Assembly (NCBI GenBank): GCA_022457065.1
Contig: JAJGBQ010000005.1
Span: 1-64,000, forward strand
Length of the DNA: 64,000 nt
Direction of reading: 5' to 3'
DNA from: Curvularia sp. ZM96
Taxonomy: Eukaryota; Ascomycota; Dothideomycetes; Pleosporales; Pleosporaceae
The notes beneath the pieces are model-generated. The model saw nothing but the letters and a program-made list of their open reading frames with translations, made no database searches and had not been told where the DNA came from. This document shows positions 43,211-54,618 of this stretch, one piece after another; the stretch's first letter is position 1, and each line of letters begins with the position of its first letter. The position numbers were made by a program, and so were the translations under genes.

Positions 43211-45061
43211 ATGACGCCCAGACATGCTCCGACGAGCGCCTACAACAAGCTTGTCACTGTCGCAGCTGCCTTTGGGTCACTGGTAAGAGCTACCTGTGCT
43301 TGCACTTGGGCAGCGGCAGTCTGATTTCTCGCTAGACCTACGGATACGGTGCCTCTGTGATTGGTAGTACCATCGGACAGCCTGGTTGGTATGCCTTCTT
43401 CAACCTACCTACTCAGGGTGAGCCAGGCTATGGAACGACTACCACCCACGTAATCGCCACCGCCAACGGGCTCTTCAGTGCCGGAGCATCTGTTGGATGT
43501 ATCTGGATCATGTGGGCAGCGACCAGCCTCGGCCGAAAGCGCAATATTCAAATTGGTAGCTTTCTATCACTTCTCGGCGGTGCACTGCAGGGCGGTGCTA
43601 ATAGTCTCGAGTGAGTTGTCCCTGAGCAAATTCATAGGGAATGTCTACTCATCACCGACTAGTATGTTTCAAGCTGGTCGTTTCATCGCTGGTCTTGGTA
43701 TCGGCATTCTAGTGACGGTTTGTCCCATGTACCTATCAGAGCTTGCGCCTCCTGCCAGACGTGGTTGGCTCGTAGGCCACCATGCCATCTTCTTGGTCTT
43801 CGGCTATATGCTGTCAGCATGGTTGGGTTATGGGTGCTATTATGCAACCGCAGTAAATCCCAGCTTTGCATGGCGCTTCCCGCTCTGCATGCAATGCCTT
43901 GCACCTCTCATCCTGGGCATCAACTCAATATTCATGCCCGAATCTCCGAGATGGCTCATCCAGAGAGGCAGATCTGAGGCTTGGACCATCACTCAGCGGC
44001 TGCGAAAGTCACCTAACGATCCGACCGATCTCGTCGCAAAGGAGGAAATGTATCAGACTAAAGCGCAAATCGCGCTTGATGAAGCTAAACTGCGCAAGCT
44101 CAATGTATCGCCGTGGACAGCCGTAATCAAGATCAAGAGCTACCGAAAGCGTATGATCATCGGCTTCTTGACACAATGGGGCGCAGAGTTTTCTGGCCCC
44201 CTCGTCATTGTGAGTACCATTTTTCTCGCGATATATGTTGCTAATATCCATCGAGAACAATTACTCAGTGATACTGTACACGAATCTGGGCCAACGAGGC
44301 GCTATGCCTCTACTGTTGTCCGCAGTGTGGTTGACTACCGCAGGTAACTGGCCCTCCCACCGTTGTCCACGCAATCTGGAACAAGCTGACACTATCAGGT
44401 CTGATTTACAACCCACTTGGCGCCTGGCTACACGATCGCGTCAACTCCCGCCGTTGGATGTTTATGGTTGGAACATTTGGCTGTCTCGTTGCTACCTCCG
44501 GACTTGCAGGCTGCATCGCGCAGTATGGCGGAACGGACAATAAGGCTGGAAACGCTGCTGGAGTATTCTTTGTCTTCTTGTATCTGGCATTCCAAGGGTT
44601 AGTTGATCCTTCTGCTGAGATTTCTCAATCTGACGCCTCGTAGTACCGGTCAAGACACCACCATGTATCTCTATGTCTCAGAGATATTCCCCACCGAAGT
44701 ACGTCCTATCGGCATGGGGTTTTCACTCTTTGGGCAGTTTGCCGCCACAATCATCCTTCTTCAAACTGCGCCAAGTGGATTTGTCACCATCGGATGGAAA
44801 TACTATTTGGTTATCATCTGCTGGTGTGTCGTATTCATCCCTATGATCTATTTCTTCTGGCCAGAGACGGCTCGCCTGTCGCTGGAGGAAATTGCTGCCA
44901 AATTCGGCGATGATGTTGCCGTGCATATCAACGATATTCCTGAGGATCAGAGGAGAGAACTCGATGCATATCTGGACACTGCGGACGTTGTGCATGACGA
45001 AAAGGCCGTCAAGGCTATCAGGGAAGCCGAATCTGCAGCGCATGAGGTCGAAGTAGCTTAG
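43211..45061 (+). CDS. MFS sugar-type transporter, six exons
   Basis: Exons 43211-43282, 43336-43610, 43663-44209, 44256-44343, 44399-44597 and 44644-45061 join in frame; introns are 46-55 nt with GTAAGA, GTGAGT, GTAACT or GTTAGT donors. It is a 12-TM sugar-porter-family protein. Motifs: SLGRKRNIQIGSFLSLLGGA (loop 2-3 G-R-K/R), FIAGLGIGILVTVCPMYLSE with ELAPPARRGWLVG (PESP/R region), PESPRWLIQRGR, NNYSVILYTNLG after the central loop, TTMYLYVSEIFPTEVRPIGM and WPETARLSLEEI (PETxxxSLEEI). Plasma-membrane uptake by proton symport is usual in the family. Substrate (hexose, disaccharide or quinate-like acid) cannot be told. The start ATG at 43211 gives a short MTPRHAPTSAYNK leader. Neighbour upstream is a cyclase-family hydrolase. 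Confidence 0.9.
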
Positions 45062-45349
45062 ACTAATGACTGCGATCTTGCTCTCTAGGGTTGGGCTATA
45101 TTTGCCTGGTCTCAGTCTAGGTTAGCTATTCTTATACCTATAATTGTCTATTCTTTCTTTACTACCTTCACGAAATAACCCCTGTTCTTCCTAAAATCCC
45201 TAAATACGTATGGTTACATAAGTTACTATTCTGCTGCTGCGGGTAGTGTGGGTGCAAGGTGCTGTAGAAGGCTCTGCAGCAACAACACCACGCCGCGCAG
45301 CCACTACACCACGATTCTACTTCTTTCTTAGTGCTAGAGACTGTGAGGC

Positions 45350-47000
45350 CTTGTGCTTGCCTATCCATGGCAATTGTACAGCTTTTACAGCATCGCGAGC
45401 TTGCTTAATACGCTCTCTTTAAGTCTTGCGTTTGGCTACTTCCTCGGCCTTCTCAGCTCTAACTCGCTCATGCTCCTCCTTCTCCCTCGCCCGCTACTCA
45501 CGCCTCTCCTAAGTAACCTTTTTACTGTACAGCTTGTTTGCGTGCCTAAGCTTCGCCATCTTAGCTTTTTTAAGTTCTTCTGCCTTCTAGTTCTATTGTT
45601 TAGTCTTCTTATCAGACCGTGCTTTCTCTACTCTGTAAGAAGAGTCAAACTTAGCCCTACCGTGATGGTCCTTGTTAGCCTGGAACTAAAGAGCTTTACT
45701 CTTGTTTTTGTGCTTCATCTAAGTCTTGAGAACTTCTGCAAGGCGCTGATTTTCATAGTAGAGGAGCTGGTTCTGGACTAAGATGTAGTGAAGCGAGCGG
45801 CTGATCTTACTTAGCTCCTTGCTAGTCTCATCTCTAATTGCTTTCTGTAATAGAGTCTTTATTTTAAGCTAATTCTTGCCAGAATAGACTAAAGAAGAGC
45901 TTATGCTGCTGTTGGAGGCCTTAGAGATATATTTAGAAAAGCGTTGCAGGATGAAGCTAGGCTGGAGAGGTGATATACCTATTGTCTTAAAGGACCTAAG
46001 TACTAATCCCTAAGTAAACGTGCTCGCCTAGGCCTTCTAGAATAGGTGGAAGAAGTCCCTCTTCTTAATTACTAATAGTCCTCGGCCGCTGTAAAGGTGT
46101 TTTATGAGCTCTCTTAAGTACGTAGTTAACAGAGGCTTAAATATTACTTTATCAAGCTACTGTAGTGTGTGGGTTAAATAAGAAGGAAGTATAGCTAGTG
46201 ATATCCTATTCTTATCGTAACAGTTAGTAAAGTCCATTATTGTATAGAGGCTGTGACCGTTAAGGATCAAGAGGAAGTACTTTGTTCGAGCTTTCTACTT
46301 AGAGAAGTAATGAAACACCTATTAAAAGCTAATCAAGGCCAAGCTTATTATTAGTCTAGCCTGAGGGTAACGAGGAAACATGTATAGAGTGTACCCCTGC
46401 CTTGGTTTCCTCTACCCAGCTTGATTGGATAGTGTTGTTAGTAGACTCGTAGAGGAGGCTAGGGGGTAAAACTAATCTATCGCCGCACACACACACACGC
46501 TATAAGCGTAACCTAGACACGATTGCTATCTTGAAGTAATACCCTAACCTCCTTTTTCTCCCACATACGCCTGCTAAATACGTGTTGTATTCTTAAGGTA
46601 ACCATAATTATAAAGCCCTTCTCATCTATATTATATATATACTTAGAGTTAACCTTATACTTAGCAATCTTACGTTATAGTAAGTTAAAGTATAACTTAT
46701 ACTTTACTTAGTGGTTGGCGTTATAGCGATTAGCGTGCATACCCGTTAAGTATTAAGAGATGAGATGGATAGAGTACTTGTTAATAAAGCGGGTAACCAA
46801 GCTCTCGTTTACTAGCTCCTGGGCAACTGCTGACGCGAAATTAGCGATCATCTCTCTTCTAGGACATATATAACAAACGGTAAGCTATTCTATATACGCT
46901 ACAAGCTCCTCTACATGTTGTAGAGTAAGCTTCTGCTATGCAATTACCTACTCTTCCAGCGATCGCGTCTCACCCCTCCACGTGCGCATTAACGTTGACT
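45350..47000 (-). mobile_element. Decayed pogo-class transposon remnant (minus strand)
   Basis: Minus-strand translation with scattered TAG/TAA stops shows a DDE transposase of the fungal pogo/Tc1 type. Near 46250-46150 it reads YFLLILNGHSLYTIMDF and ILPSYLTHTLQ-stop-LDKV; near 46050, IKKRDFFHLFWKAW and LRSFKTIGISPLQPSFILQR; near 45900-45720, KAIRDETSKELSKISRSLHY and NQLLYYENQRLAEVL; near 45500-45380, a Lys/Arg/Glu-rich end followed by DAVKAVQLP. The stops are consistent with C-to-T decay. No inverted repeats were found, so the ends are approximate. Confidence 0.75.
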
Positions 47001-47130
47001 ACGTAATAGTATATGTAAGCAGTTGTATGTATTCTTATGTGTATCATGATAGGAGGAAGTTTAAATACAGCGTTATTAGTCAGTGGGCAACCACGTGACT
47101 ATACATAGTACCTCTGGGCTTACAACTACA

Positions 47131-47650
47131 CTAACAAGGACAGCCTCCAGCACTTCCTCCGCAAGCGATACAAGCATTGTGCCATTTAAAAAAGCAAGCA
47201 AGTTGACCAAGAGCACCATGATTGCTCACTACGCAGTGCAAGCAAGCAACAGTAATAGCTGAACATATAATCCTTTTCTCAAGGTGCGGCTCATTAACGG
47301 TGTCGCGGGCGGTGATGCCAGTATCTTCCTTACTAGCCTCAGGACTGTCATAGACCACATCCAGAGAGTACCCAGCAGCCTTAACAGTAGCATTATAGGC
47401 TGCTATGGCCACCTCCATTCTATCATTCGCTAGTTAACAAGAGATAGAGAAGATGTTTTGCTATAGCTAAACTTACTGGTTCGGGTCAATAGCAACGACG
47501 TCAGCTCCTCTATTACTCGCCTGTTAACTAAGATGAAACAATGATATATTAACGCTGTTAAACTTACTGGTTTGGTTCAACAACATCCGCATGAATTCGC
47601 GTAGTAAATGCCATAAGGCCAACTGCTACAACAGAGAGAATTTGAGTCAT
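47131..47650 (-). CDS. Small secreted cysteine-rich pre-pro-peptide, 141 aa, three exons
   Basis: Exons 47650-47568, 47520-47477 and 47429-47131 join in frame (83+44+299 nt). Both introns (47 nt each) have the donor GTAAGT. The N-terminus MTQILSVVAVGLMAFTTRIH is a signal peptide ending at HA. The middle is a pro-region with no cysteine. It ends in LEKR, a Kex2-type dibasic site, directly before a C-terminal segment of 46 residues with eight cysteines (starting IICSAITVACLHC and ending GGCPC). This layout is that of fungal secreted peptides processed in the Golgi (defensin-like or effector peptides). No known family recognised. A subtelomeric location among transposon remnants is typical of candidate effectors (inference). 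Confidence 0.8.
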
Positions 47651-49218
47651 TCTCCTAACCTTTTATGCTCGTTATTCAGAGAAGAGGGGATGGTGATAGT
47701 CTTGAATAATTTTGATAACAGTGTGTGTTCGAAATACTAGAGGGCGTAAACTGTAGTAATATATATATACTCCTCTTGACATTTAACTAACATATTTGTT
47801 AGAAGAGTATGTCTATGCCTCTCACATGTCATAAGTCCTATCATCCGGATACGAGGTATTTTGCCTGTAGTGAACCGTATCACGACCAGTTGCTGCACTA
47901 TAGCGCGTTCTAACTTTCGGTCTATAATAATGCCGCAGTACTAATCTACGCTACGCCTGTAAGTAGACTAACCTCCTTCTTTATATACTAAGAAACACTA
48001 TGTGCCGAAAACGACTAACTAGATAGCAAGGGTGGTAGAGAAGTCTATAAACCTTATAATCTAATTAGTTCTTTTTAGCACACGGACAAATATTACGCAA
48101 CTCTTTAGTATAGGCCCTTTAAATGCAGATAAGCGCAGACACGAATAATATAGCTGACTAGAGTAAACTACAAACACAGAAGTGTAAATCTGCACAGTGT
48201 CATGGTGTGGGCTTACAGACAGGAGAGATAGGCGCGTGTTTAGAATCTATTGCTACAGGCTATCTGGCAGGGCTCGTACTACAGCTAGTAGAGTGTGGTT
48301 AACAAGACATAGCTTGAAGAGCTACAGCAGAGGCAGCGCTGTAGTTGTATTGTAGATTCTAGGTACCGCTAGCGCACCTGAAATCTGTGTGGCTAATCGG
48401 CGCTCAGCTACTGCAGCTAGTCAGCGTACGTGCACTAGTTGTCTCAGCCGTTAGCTGCATAATATCGCATGGGCTAGGTGTCGAAAGTGACCGCGGCCTT
48501 AGCATTTAGAATGTTGACTTTTGCTCCTTTGGAAGGTCAGCTTCGAACTTAGAGATAGCCTAGGCGGCGCGAATTTTAGGCTTCAAGAGTGATGCTTTCG
48601 CTAGAGGTGCTGCGTACCAAGCCAAATATAGCTATACATCTTACTCGCAACCCTGCTGATGTGACGCAGTCGTATCATCTTATTAGGGACAGGTCTAAAT
48701 ACTAAAGACATAGTCTATATTACAAAATGTAACAAGTAGTATCTCGGTAGGCTCAGTAGTTATAACATAACCCAAAGTACTAAAGTGTGTTGTTAGTAGA
48801 TAACTATAGATGTTGTAGAAGGCCTATCTACGCTAGATTATCCTAAGCTGTCACTCGCGTGCGGTCTGTGCTAGGTGACACCCTCGGCAACTAAAACGCC
48901 TCTCGTCCCTAGGCTAGGCTAGTGAAAATCCCCACTTTTGGTGTTATGCTTACGTTCTACCCAAAAGTGGAGAGTTTTAGCTAGTTAGCTATATTATCAG
49001 CATCCGCGCTCATCCGCGTTTAAGGGACCTATTTCAAAGAGTTACGTAACATCTATTTATATGCTAATGAATACTGATAGTAGAGTAAGCGTAGTAGCTA
49101 TAGTTTTGATATAAATTTCCTCACCCCAACGTTTACAGAATCTATTTTCAGTCCTCTTTAACTTTCTTGAATACTTATATCTAGCTACTAAACTAACTAC
49201 GACCTTCCAATTCACACA
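47651..49218. other. Intergenic, repeat-like, no gene seen
   Basis: About 1.6 kb without a supportable gene. An imperfect inverted repeat lies at 48918-48984, with core arms CCACTTTTGG (48932) and CCAAAAGTGG (48961). It could be a small hairpin or MITE remnant. Confidence 0.45.
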
Positions 49219-49597
49219 ATGAAACTTAACATAGCTCTTTTGGCGACGCTGTAAGAATCACCTGACCTTGTCCCACCACATTACTAACTAGTCTAGTGCG
49301 CCTTACATGGTGTCTGCATGGATTTGTACCTGCTATGCCCCGAATGATATAAGTAGGAGACAAGCTGCCAGGCTTTGCAGTGGGAATGCACTTTGTATAC
49401 AAGGTCAACCAGACCCAACTGTTGGTGTAAGTCTTATCACTATCATCTTTATTATTCTTTAATAGAAAACAAACTAATTTTATATTAAGTGTATTGTAAA
49501 TCAACCGTTCACTGATGCGGATTGTGAGCGAGCCTATCCAGGGGCTGGATTGAAGGCTCTTTGTCGGCACTGGTCTGGTTCATGCAATTCAGAGTAG
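49219..49597 (+). CDS. Small secreted cysteine-rich protein, 89 aa, three exons
   Basis: Visible only after splicing: exons 49219-49250, 49297-49426 and 49490-49597 (32+130+108 nt) join in frame. Intron 1 has GTAAGA, a perfect TACTAAC branch site and a TAG acceptor; intron 2 has GTAAGT and an AAG acceptor (the less certain junction). The N-terminus MKLNIALLATLAPYMVSA is a signal peptide. The mature part has eight cysteines in WICTCY, ARLCSGNALC, GCIVN, DADCERAYPGAG, ALCRHW and GSCNSE. It is small, secreted and Cys-rich, so it is an effector-like candidate; no family recognised. It lies 1.6 kb from the other 8-Cys gene and just before a displaced subtelomeric repeat fragment. Confidence 0.72.
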
Positions 49598-49627
49598 TAC
49601 GGAGTAACTAGCAGACCTGATTGTTAC

Positions 49628-49726
49628 ACGGGGTACAAAATAGCTAGATGTGGGTGGAAACCCTAACGCTAAGCCTGATATAGCACGGTTCGGACTCCAA
49701 CCTGCGCCTCAAATTAGTTAGGCTTT
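49628..49726. repeat. Displaced fragment of the subtelomeric inner-flank repeat
   Basis: GGGGTACAAAATAGCTAGAT, then AACCCTAACGCTAAGCCTGA, then GCACGGTTCGG and GCGCCTCAAATTAGTTAGG, match the stretch at about 20083-20180 and its equivalents at 9290-9390 and 16060-16170. It is a relic of chromosome-end sequence about 30 kb inward of the array. Confidence 0.75.
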
Positions 49727-49845
49727 AATATGCCCTCATCGTCTCCTATCCTCCCGTTCTATAGATTTCTAGTAGCTATGTACAATCTTATTGATGGTTT
49801 GGTCCACCAGAACGTAGGCTGTACAGACTCTCATTCTCCGTGCCC

Positions 49846-50858
49846 TCAATACGTCAATTTCGAGCCCCAGTACCATTCGGGTAACATAGCAACCTGTCTG
49901 AGGTCATTGCCTGCCAAACTTAGGCAAAATGTGTTTAGCTGGGAAGCTTCCACATTCTCTTTGCATTTCTTACAGGATTCCGCTAGTTCCTGTAATTTCT
50001 TAAGCAAACGCCCAGTTGTTGATTGCTGAGTTGCTGGCGGATGCGGCGGTTTTACATACGAGCCCCCGTGGTATTTCTGATCTTGTTTCTGGAGCACCTC
50101 TCCTAACAGATCACTAGTAAAATTGTCTTGAATCCTTTCTACGACTTGAACGCATCTAGAATGATTGCCGGATCCGATGCCACTGGATTTAGCCACTAAT
50201 ACGCTTAATGCGATACTGGCTGCGAGTGTTTGTATACGGGCGCGAAGTTCCTCTAATCTGCCTACGTTCATTACTAGTTAGCCTATGACAAGTTAATTAA
50301 TTACTTGTGTGTCTACTTACAGAATGTCTTCCAAGGGAGAACATCACAGATTACATTATCAGCCAGATCTGTGAATGATCCATCGTACTTCGAGACTAAG
50401 GCTTTCGACGCATTTCTAAACGCTTCCTGATCTCTAACCAAATACGATACAGCGAGAATATTCGCTAGGTCTTTACCAAGAGTCAAATGATCGGATTTGA
50501 GCCAGCCATAGACCTGGGACGGTAGGGTGAGGACATCGTAACAATCGTATTTATCCGCGTGTCTGATTATACTAAAAACTTGGTCTGTTGTCGGGTTCCG
50601 CGGGATGTGACCAAAGCTGTGGTACATTGTTGCACAGATCGCCGTCATGGCATACGGATCATCATCCGGCAGAGGAATCTCCTTTGGAGATGAGTTATTT
50701 GAATCTTGGCCTTCGCGAAAGTTTGGGCCAAGCAGAGCTGCAAAGACCGTTGAATGCCGTTTAAGGAAGAGGGAGTCCGCATGTATGCGAAATCGTTTCC
50801 CACCCACGACTAATATCACGTCGCCCTCAGGAGCGAGAACAAGAGAGTTGGCATTCAT
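49846..50858 (-). CDS. BTB/POZ domain protein, two exons, 321 aa
   Basis: Exon 1 (50858-50321) and exon 2 (50273-49846) join in frame across a 47-nt intron (GTAAGT; CTAACTAG acceptor). The N-terminal 115 residues form a BTB/POZ domain: GDVILVVGGKRFRIHADSLF, FLKRHSTVFAALLGPNFREG, EIPLPDDDPYAMTAICATMY and FSIIRHADKYDCYDVL, in the usual order. The C-terminal part is helical with LEELRARIQTLAASIALSVL and CKKCKENVE. Fungal BTB proteins of this kind are numerous and mostly uncharacterised, acting in protein-protein interaction. ATG at 50858. Confidence 0.85.
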
Positions 50859-52137
50859 TTCAACACTTTCTTGGTCTACTCATTCTGATTGTACTCTGAA
50901 CAGAGTCGATTGCTGAAATGGGGCTGTAATGAGCGCGTCTCTCACGGTAGATCTGCGGCTGTTAACTGGGCTGACGGTATGGTACGGAGTAATTAGTGGG
51001 GTTTGTGTGAGAACTTCAGAGGACACAGCTTCAGTGGTCGTAGTGTGTGGCGCCTGCACGGCAGCGGAAGGTAAAAATAGTCAATGTTGGTGTCGGTGGT
51101 AAAGAAAAAACTCGCTTAGAGCCGGCAGCAGTCTCTACCCTCTCTAGACATAGCTTGCACGTGATAGTCGTAGAAAGATCTCAAATGCTGACAGCTCAAA
51201 GCAAAGCAAAGTTGACTAATGACAAATAGTGAATTACCCGGTTTTGATTGCACGTAAGTAAGGCGGGGTTGTTTCAGGCTAGCCAATCTCAATTTCAAGT
51301 GATACGCAAGTATTGATTATATGGCTTAGCGCTAGATGTCTGCTACGGAGTGACCGATGTTATTGGATAATCGTCGATCTAACGATGACTGATTTTGTGG
51401 AATACTGCACACAAAGGTAGAGTCGCAGTCGCTAATGATTGTAATTAGACATGGAAAAGAGGAATTGGGAATTGATCTGAAAGTTGACTTACGTGCAACC
51501 TGATGTTGTCATCATGTTTCAATAGACGTGGTGCAGGGTCACGCTGCATATCAACTCAGTACTGATCACAGCGCTCCGATGTCATATAACGCGATCATGA
51601 TACTGCCCGATAGCTGTGCTGCAACAGATAAGGGTCTTGTTAGCCACATTGCTACATCAATATGGCTAGCATATATCCCCATATACTTATGTCGGTTCGC
51701 AAACGTCTGGAGCCGCGAGCGACTCCACTCCGTCATTGGCTGACTGCGGGGTTATCGTTTGCGACACGGCTGCTTGGATTTCGCCGGGGACCAATGGGCC
51801 GGCCTGTTATAAACCTGGCTGTCGCTGGCGACTTTGTGCTCGTCACCCAGTGTTTCGTGGCAGACCTCTGCATCGATCATTTGGGACGTAGCGATCATTC
51901 GAACATTGCAAAGACACTGGCGGTGAGCCGACCCATGATACTATGTAAATCGCACATGCTCGTCTTTAAATAGAAGAGATTGTGATAATAGTAGCAGGAT
52001 GCGTCGTGTTGCTTTGTCTTTCGCTTTTCCCCTACGCAATCGCGCTTTAGTTCGACCATCGTTCTATCCCACGCCAAACGGGGATTCTTTCCTTATTTTG
52101 GGAATACAACTTGGAAAGAATTCCCTTACAGCATAAC
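50859..52137. other. Intergenic, no gene seen
   Basis: About 1.3 kb between the divergent BTB gene and dynamin relic. Short open frames show no recognisable protein. Confidence 0.45.
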
Positions 52138-53778
52138 ATGTCCCTACAATCTGTCGAAACAAAAAGTCTTTTAGATATTATCAATAAGCTTCGATCACGT
52201 GGGATCAATGGATACATCAACCTCCCCGAGATCGTCGTATGTGGTGAGCAATCTTCCGGCAAAAGCTCGGTCCTTGCAGCAGTTTCGAGTCTGAGGTTCC
52301 CAAGTAAAGACAACCTATGTACGAGATTTGCAACCCAGTTGATACTTCGAAGAGGCTCAGATGCTCCCATCAAGATTGGCATCGTTCCTGGTTCTCAGGA
52401 GAAGGACCGCTCAGAGGATGATCTGGAAAAGTTGCGAAACTTCCATGTCTCGATCTTAGCAGAGGACTTACAGCTCGATGGATTTATTAAATCCGCAAAA
52501 GATGCGGTGGGAATCAACGAGAGCAGCAGTCTTCAGCTCTAATATCCTTCGTCTGGAGTTGTCAGGCTCCGATTAACTGCACCTTACTTTCGTCGATTTA
52601 CCGGGCTTGTTTCAAGCCGGAAGTCGCTCCCAATCGGACGCGGATAGCGAGACCATCGAGTCCCTTGTACTGTCGCATGTATGAAGAACCCACGCAGCAT
52701 CATACTTGCTCTCATATCTGCTAAGAACGACTTCAACAACCAATCAATCACAAAGCACTGACGTCAAATCGATCCAAGGGGGAAGCGCACACTGGGACTG
52801 ATTACGAATTCGGACACGCTGGATAAAGGATCTGATAGTGAACATTCTTACTTGGAATTGGCACAGAACAAAGATGTCAAGTTCCGACTGAATTGGCGTG
52901 TACTTTGTAACAGAGATTACACCTCCAGGAACGCATCTACGGAGGAGTGTGACAAAGTCGAAGCCGTGGTCTTCAGTACTGGAATATGGAGATCATTGTC
53001 AGCTAACCAGGTTGGAGTCCATACCTTGAAGTCAAGGCTCAGCAAGATCCTCAAATACCACATAGTAGCGTAGCTGCCTGATGTACTGACCCAGATCAAA
53101 AGCGAAATTTGAGGATGCACAGAGAGATTGGACACACTAGGCGCATCCAGGGCTACCGCACAAGAGCAGCGAAGGTATCTACTGCAAGTCAGTCAATCCT
53201 TTAGTACCTTTATCAGGGCTGCTATCGACGGAAAATACTCAGAGCCTTTCTTCGGCGACGCCTCTACTACGGAAGGCTATCAAAAGTGTCTGCGAGCTGT
53301 ACTGCAAAAGACATCAACAGACTTTGCGGCAGATATGCGCAAGAAGGGCCACACGTTTACCATCGTCGATGAAGGGCCCTCTAAGCTACCTCATCATATA
53401 TCTCGCTTAGATTACGCGGTAAACGTCACCAAGCTTCCAGAGCGAAGCAGAGGCCGCGAACTACCAGGAACGTTCGATCTACTCATCGTCGGGAAACTCT
53501 TCCATGAACAGGGCAGGCCGTGGGTGACGTTGGTAAATCAGTATCTGGAGATTACCCTTCGTGCTATCTATTCTCTGGCTGGCAAAGCCTTAGCACACAT
53601 TTGCGATGAATCCACACATGCTGGTCTATCAAGACGGTTCATCTGCATTCGATTAAAAAAGCTGACGGCAGAGCTTCGCAGCAAGGTATCAGAACTTCTA
53701 AAACCCCATGAAAGCGGCCACCCGATCACATACAATCACTACCTCACCGAAAATGTCCAGATTAAAGGAATTGTGTAA
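52138..53778 (+). pseudogene. Dynamin-like GTPase (fungal Mx/VPS1-type), broken
   Basis: ATG at 52138 (MSLQSVETK). G1/P-loop CGEQSSGKSS and the TRFATQLILRR switch region are in the first frame. After a frame change near 52530 the G3 motif FVDLPGLFQAG follows, with a TAA in the new frame. After another change near 52680 come NPRSIILALISAKNDFNNQ and TNSDTLDKGSDSE (G4-like TKPD position altered), then a C-terminal stretch GKYSEPFF to LSRRFICIRLKKLTAELR, with stops near 52760, 53071 and 53110. The gene therefore carries at least two frameshifts and several stops. Dynamins of this class remodel membranes, and fungal genomes often hold several degenerate copies. Nanopore indels might explain a frameshift but not all the lesions. 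Confidence 0.85.
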
Positions 53779-54213
53779 AGGAGTCAAAGATGGCAATAAA
53801 TATCCAGTCAACGAAGCATATTTCATTTGCAACGCTAGTGATGGCTGCATAGAGTTTGAAACGAAACACTGAGTATAGGTTGAATAATGGAATGCTGAAG
53901 CATCGTCTGAGGCGGGTGGCGTGCGAAGATAAGTATTTGTTGAAGCTACCGCTATTATCTCAGGTTACCTTCCACACCACCGTTCTGTAGTAATAGTTAG
54001 CTTAGTACTCACGCTTGATGTGTTCTTTGTGTGCGCCATGAATCTTGTTGAGAACCATAGGCTGAATAACGAAGATAAGAGAGCGGCAACAACGCTCCAT
54101 ATCTAAATACACTCTAGAACACAAGTGATTGAAACTGAGCAAGAGATCCTACTAAGAGGAGAAATTATTATATTCCTAGGGCATCATGAACATTGGCCCA
54201 TTATTACAAGAAT
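53779..54213. other. Intergenic, no gene seen
   Basis: Convergent space between the dynamin relic and the deacetylase gene with its Ser-rich in-frame extension. Nothing recognised. Confidence 0.4.
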
Positions 54214-54618
54214 TTACAGAGCGGAGGAGCTCGTCGAGCTGCTCGAAGTAAAGTTGCCCGAAGTTATAGAACTGCTCACAATAGATAACAAGATTGTTTT
54301 CGGAGCAATGTATGCATCCATGGAAGATGATACAGTGCTGCTCAAGCCTGTGGTGCTGCTAGGTTTGGATGAGCTGCTAGCAACGGCAGCAGCAGCAACG
54401 GATTGGCTCAACGAGCTGCTTGTTGCCGCGGAACTAGCCGACGAAAGTATGTCAGAGCTGGTGGGAGAGCTGCTATGAGAGATGCTCACGGAGCTGCTGA
54501 CAGATGTTTCCAGGCGTGCATCTGTTGTTGTACTGCTAAGGGAAGCCACGGATGCAATACCAGAAATTGAAGCAGCAAGTAAAGCATTGACTACGGAACT
54601 GCTAGAAGGTAGCGTAGT
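54214..54618 (-). other. In-frame Ser-rich extension after the deacetylase stop codon
   Basis: Directly after the TGA the same frame stays open for 135 codons (TTLPSSSSVVNALLAASISG... to STSSSAL) with the same Ser/Thr/Ala-rich composition as the tail before it. This looks like former coding sequence cut off by a nonsense mutation (CGA or CAA to TGA-type change), or a readthrough extension. Confidence 0.6.

Noticed and set aside
46486..46502. CA-dinucleotide run and CRISPR-like spacing elsewhere
   Set aside because: Simple repeat only; no CRISPR array is expected or seen in this eukaryotic sequence.
49226..49570. 114-codon minus-strand open frame
   Set aside because: No recognisable domain, and it overlaps the spliced plus-strand secreted gene with good splice sites and signal peptide.
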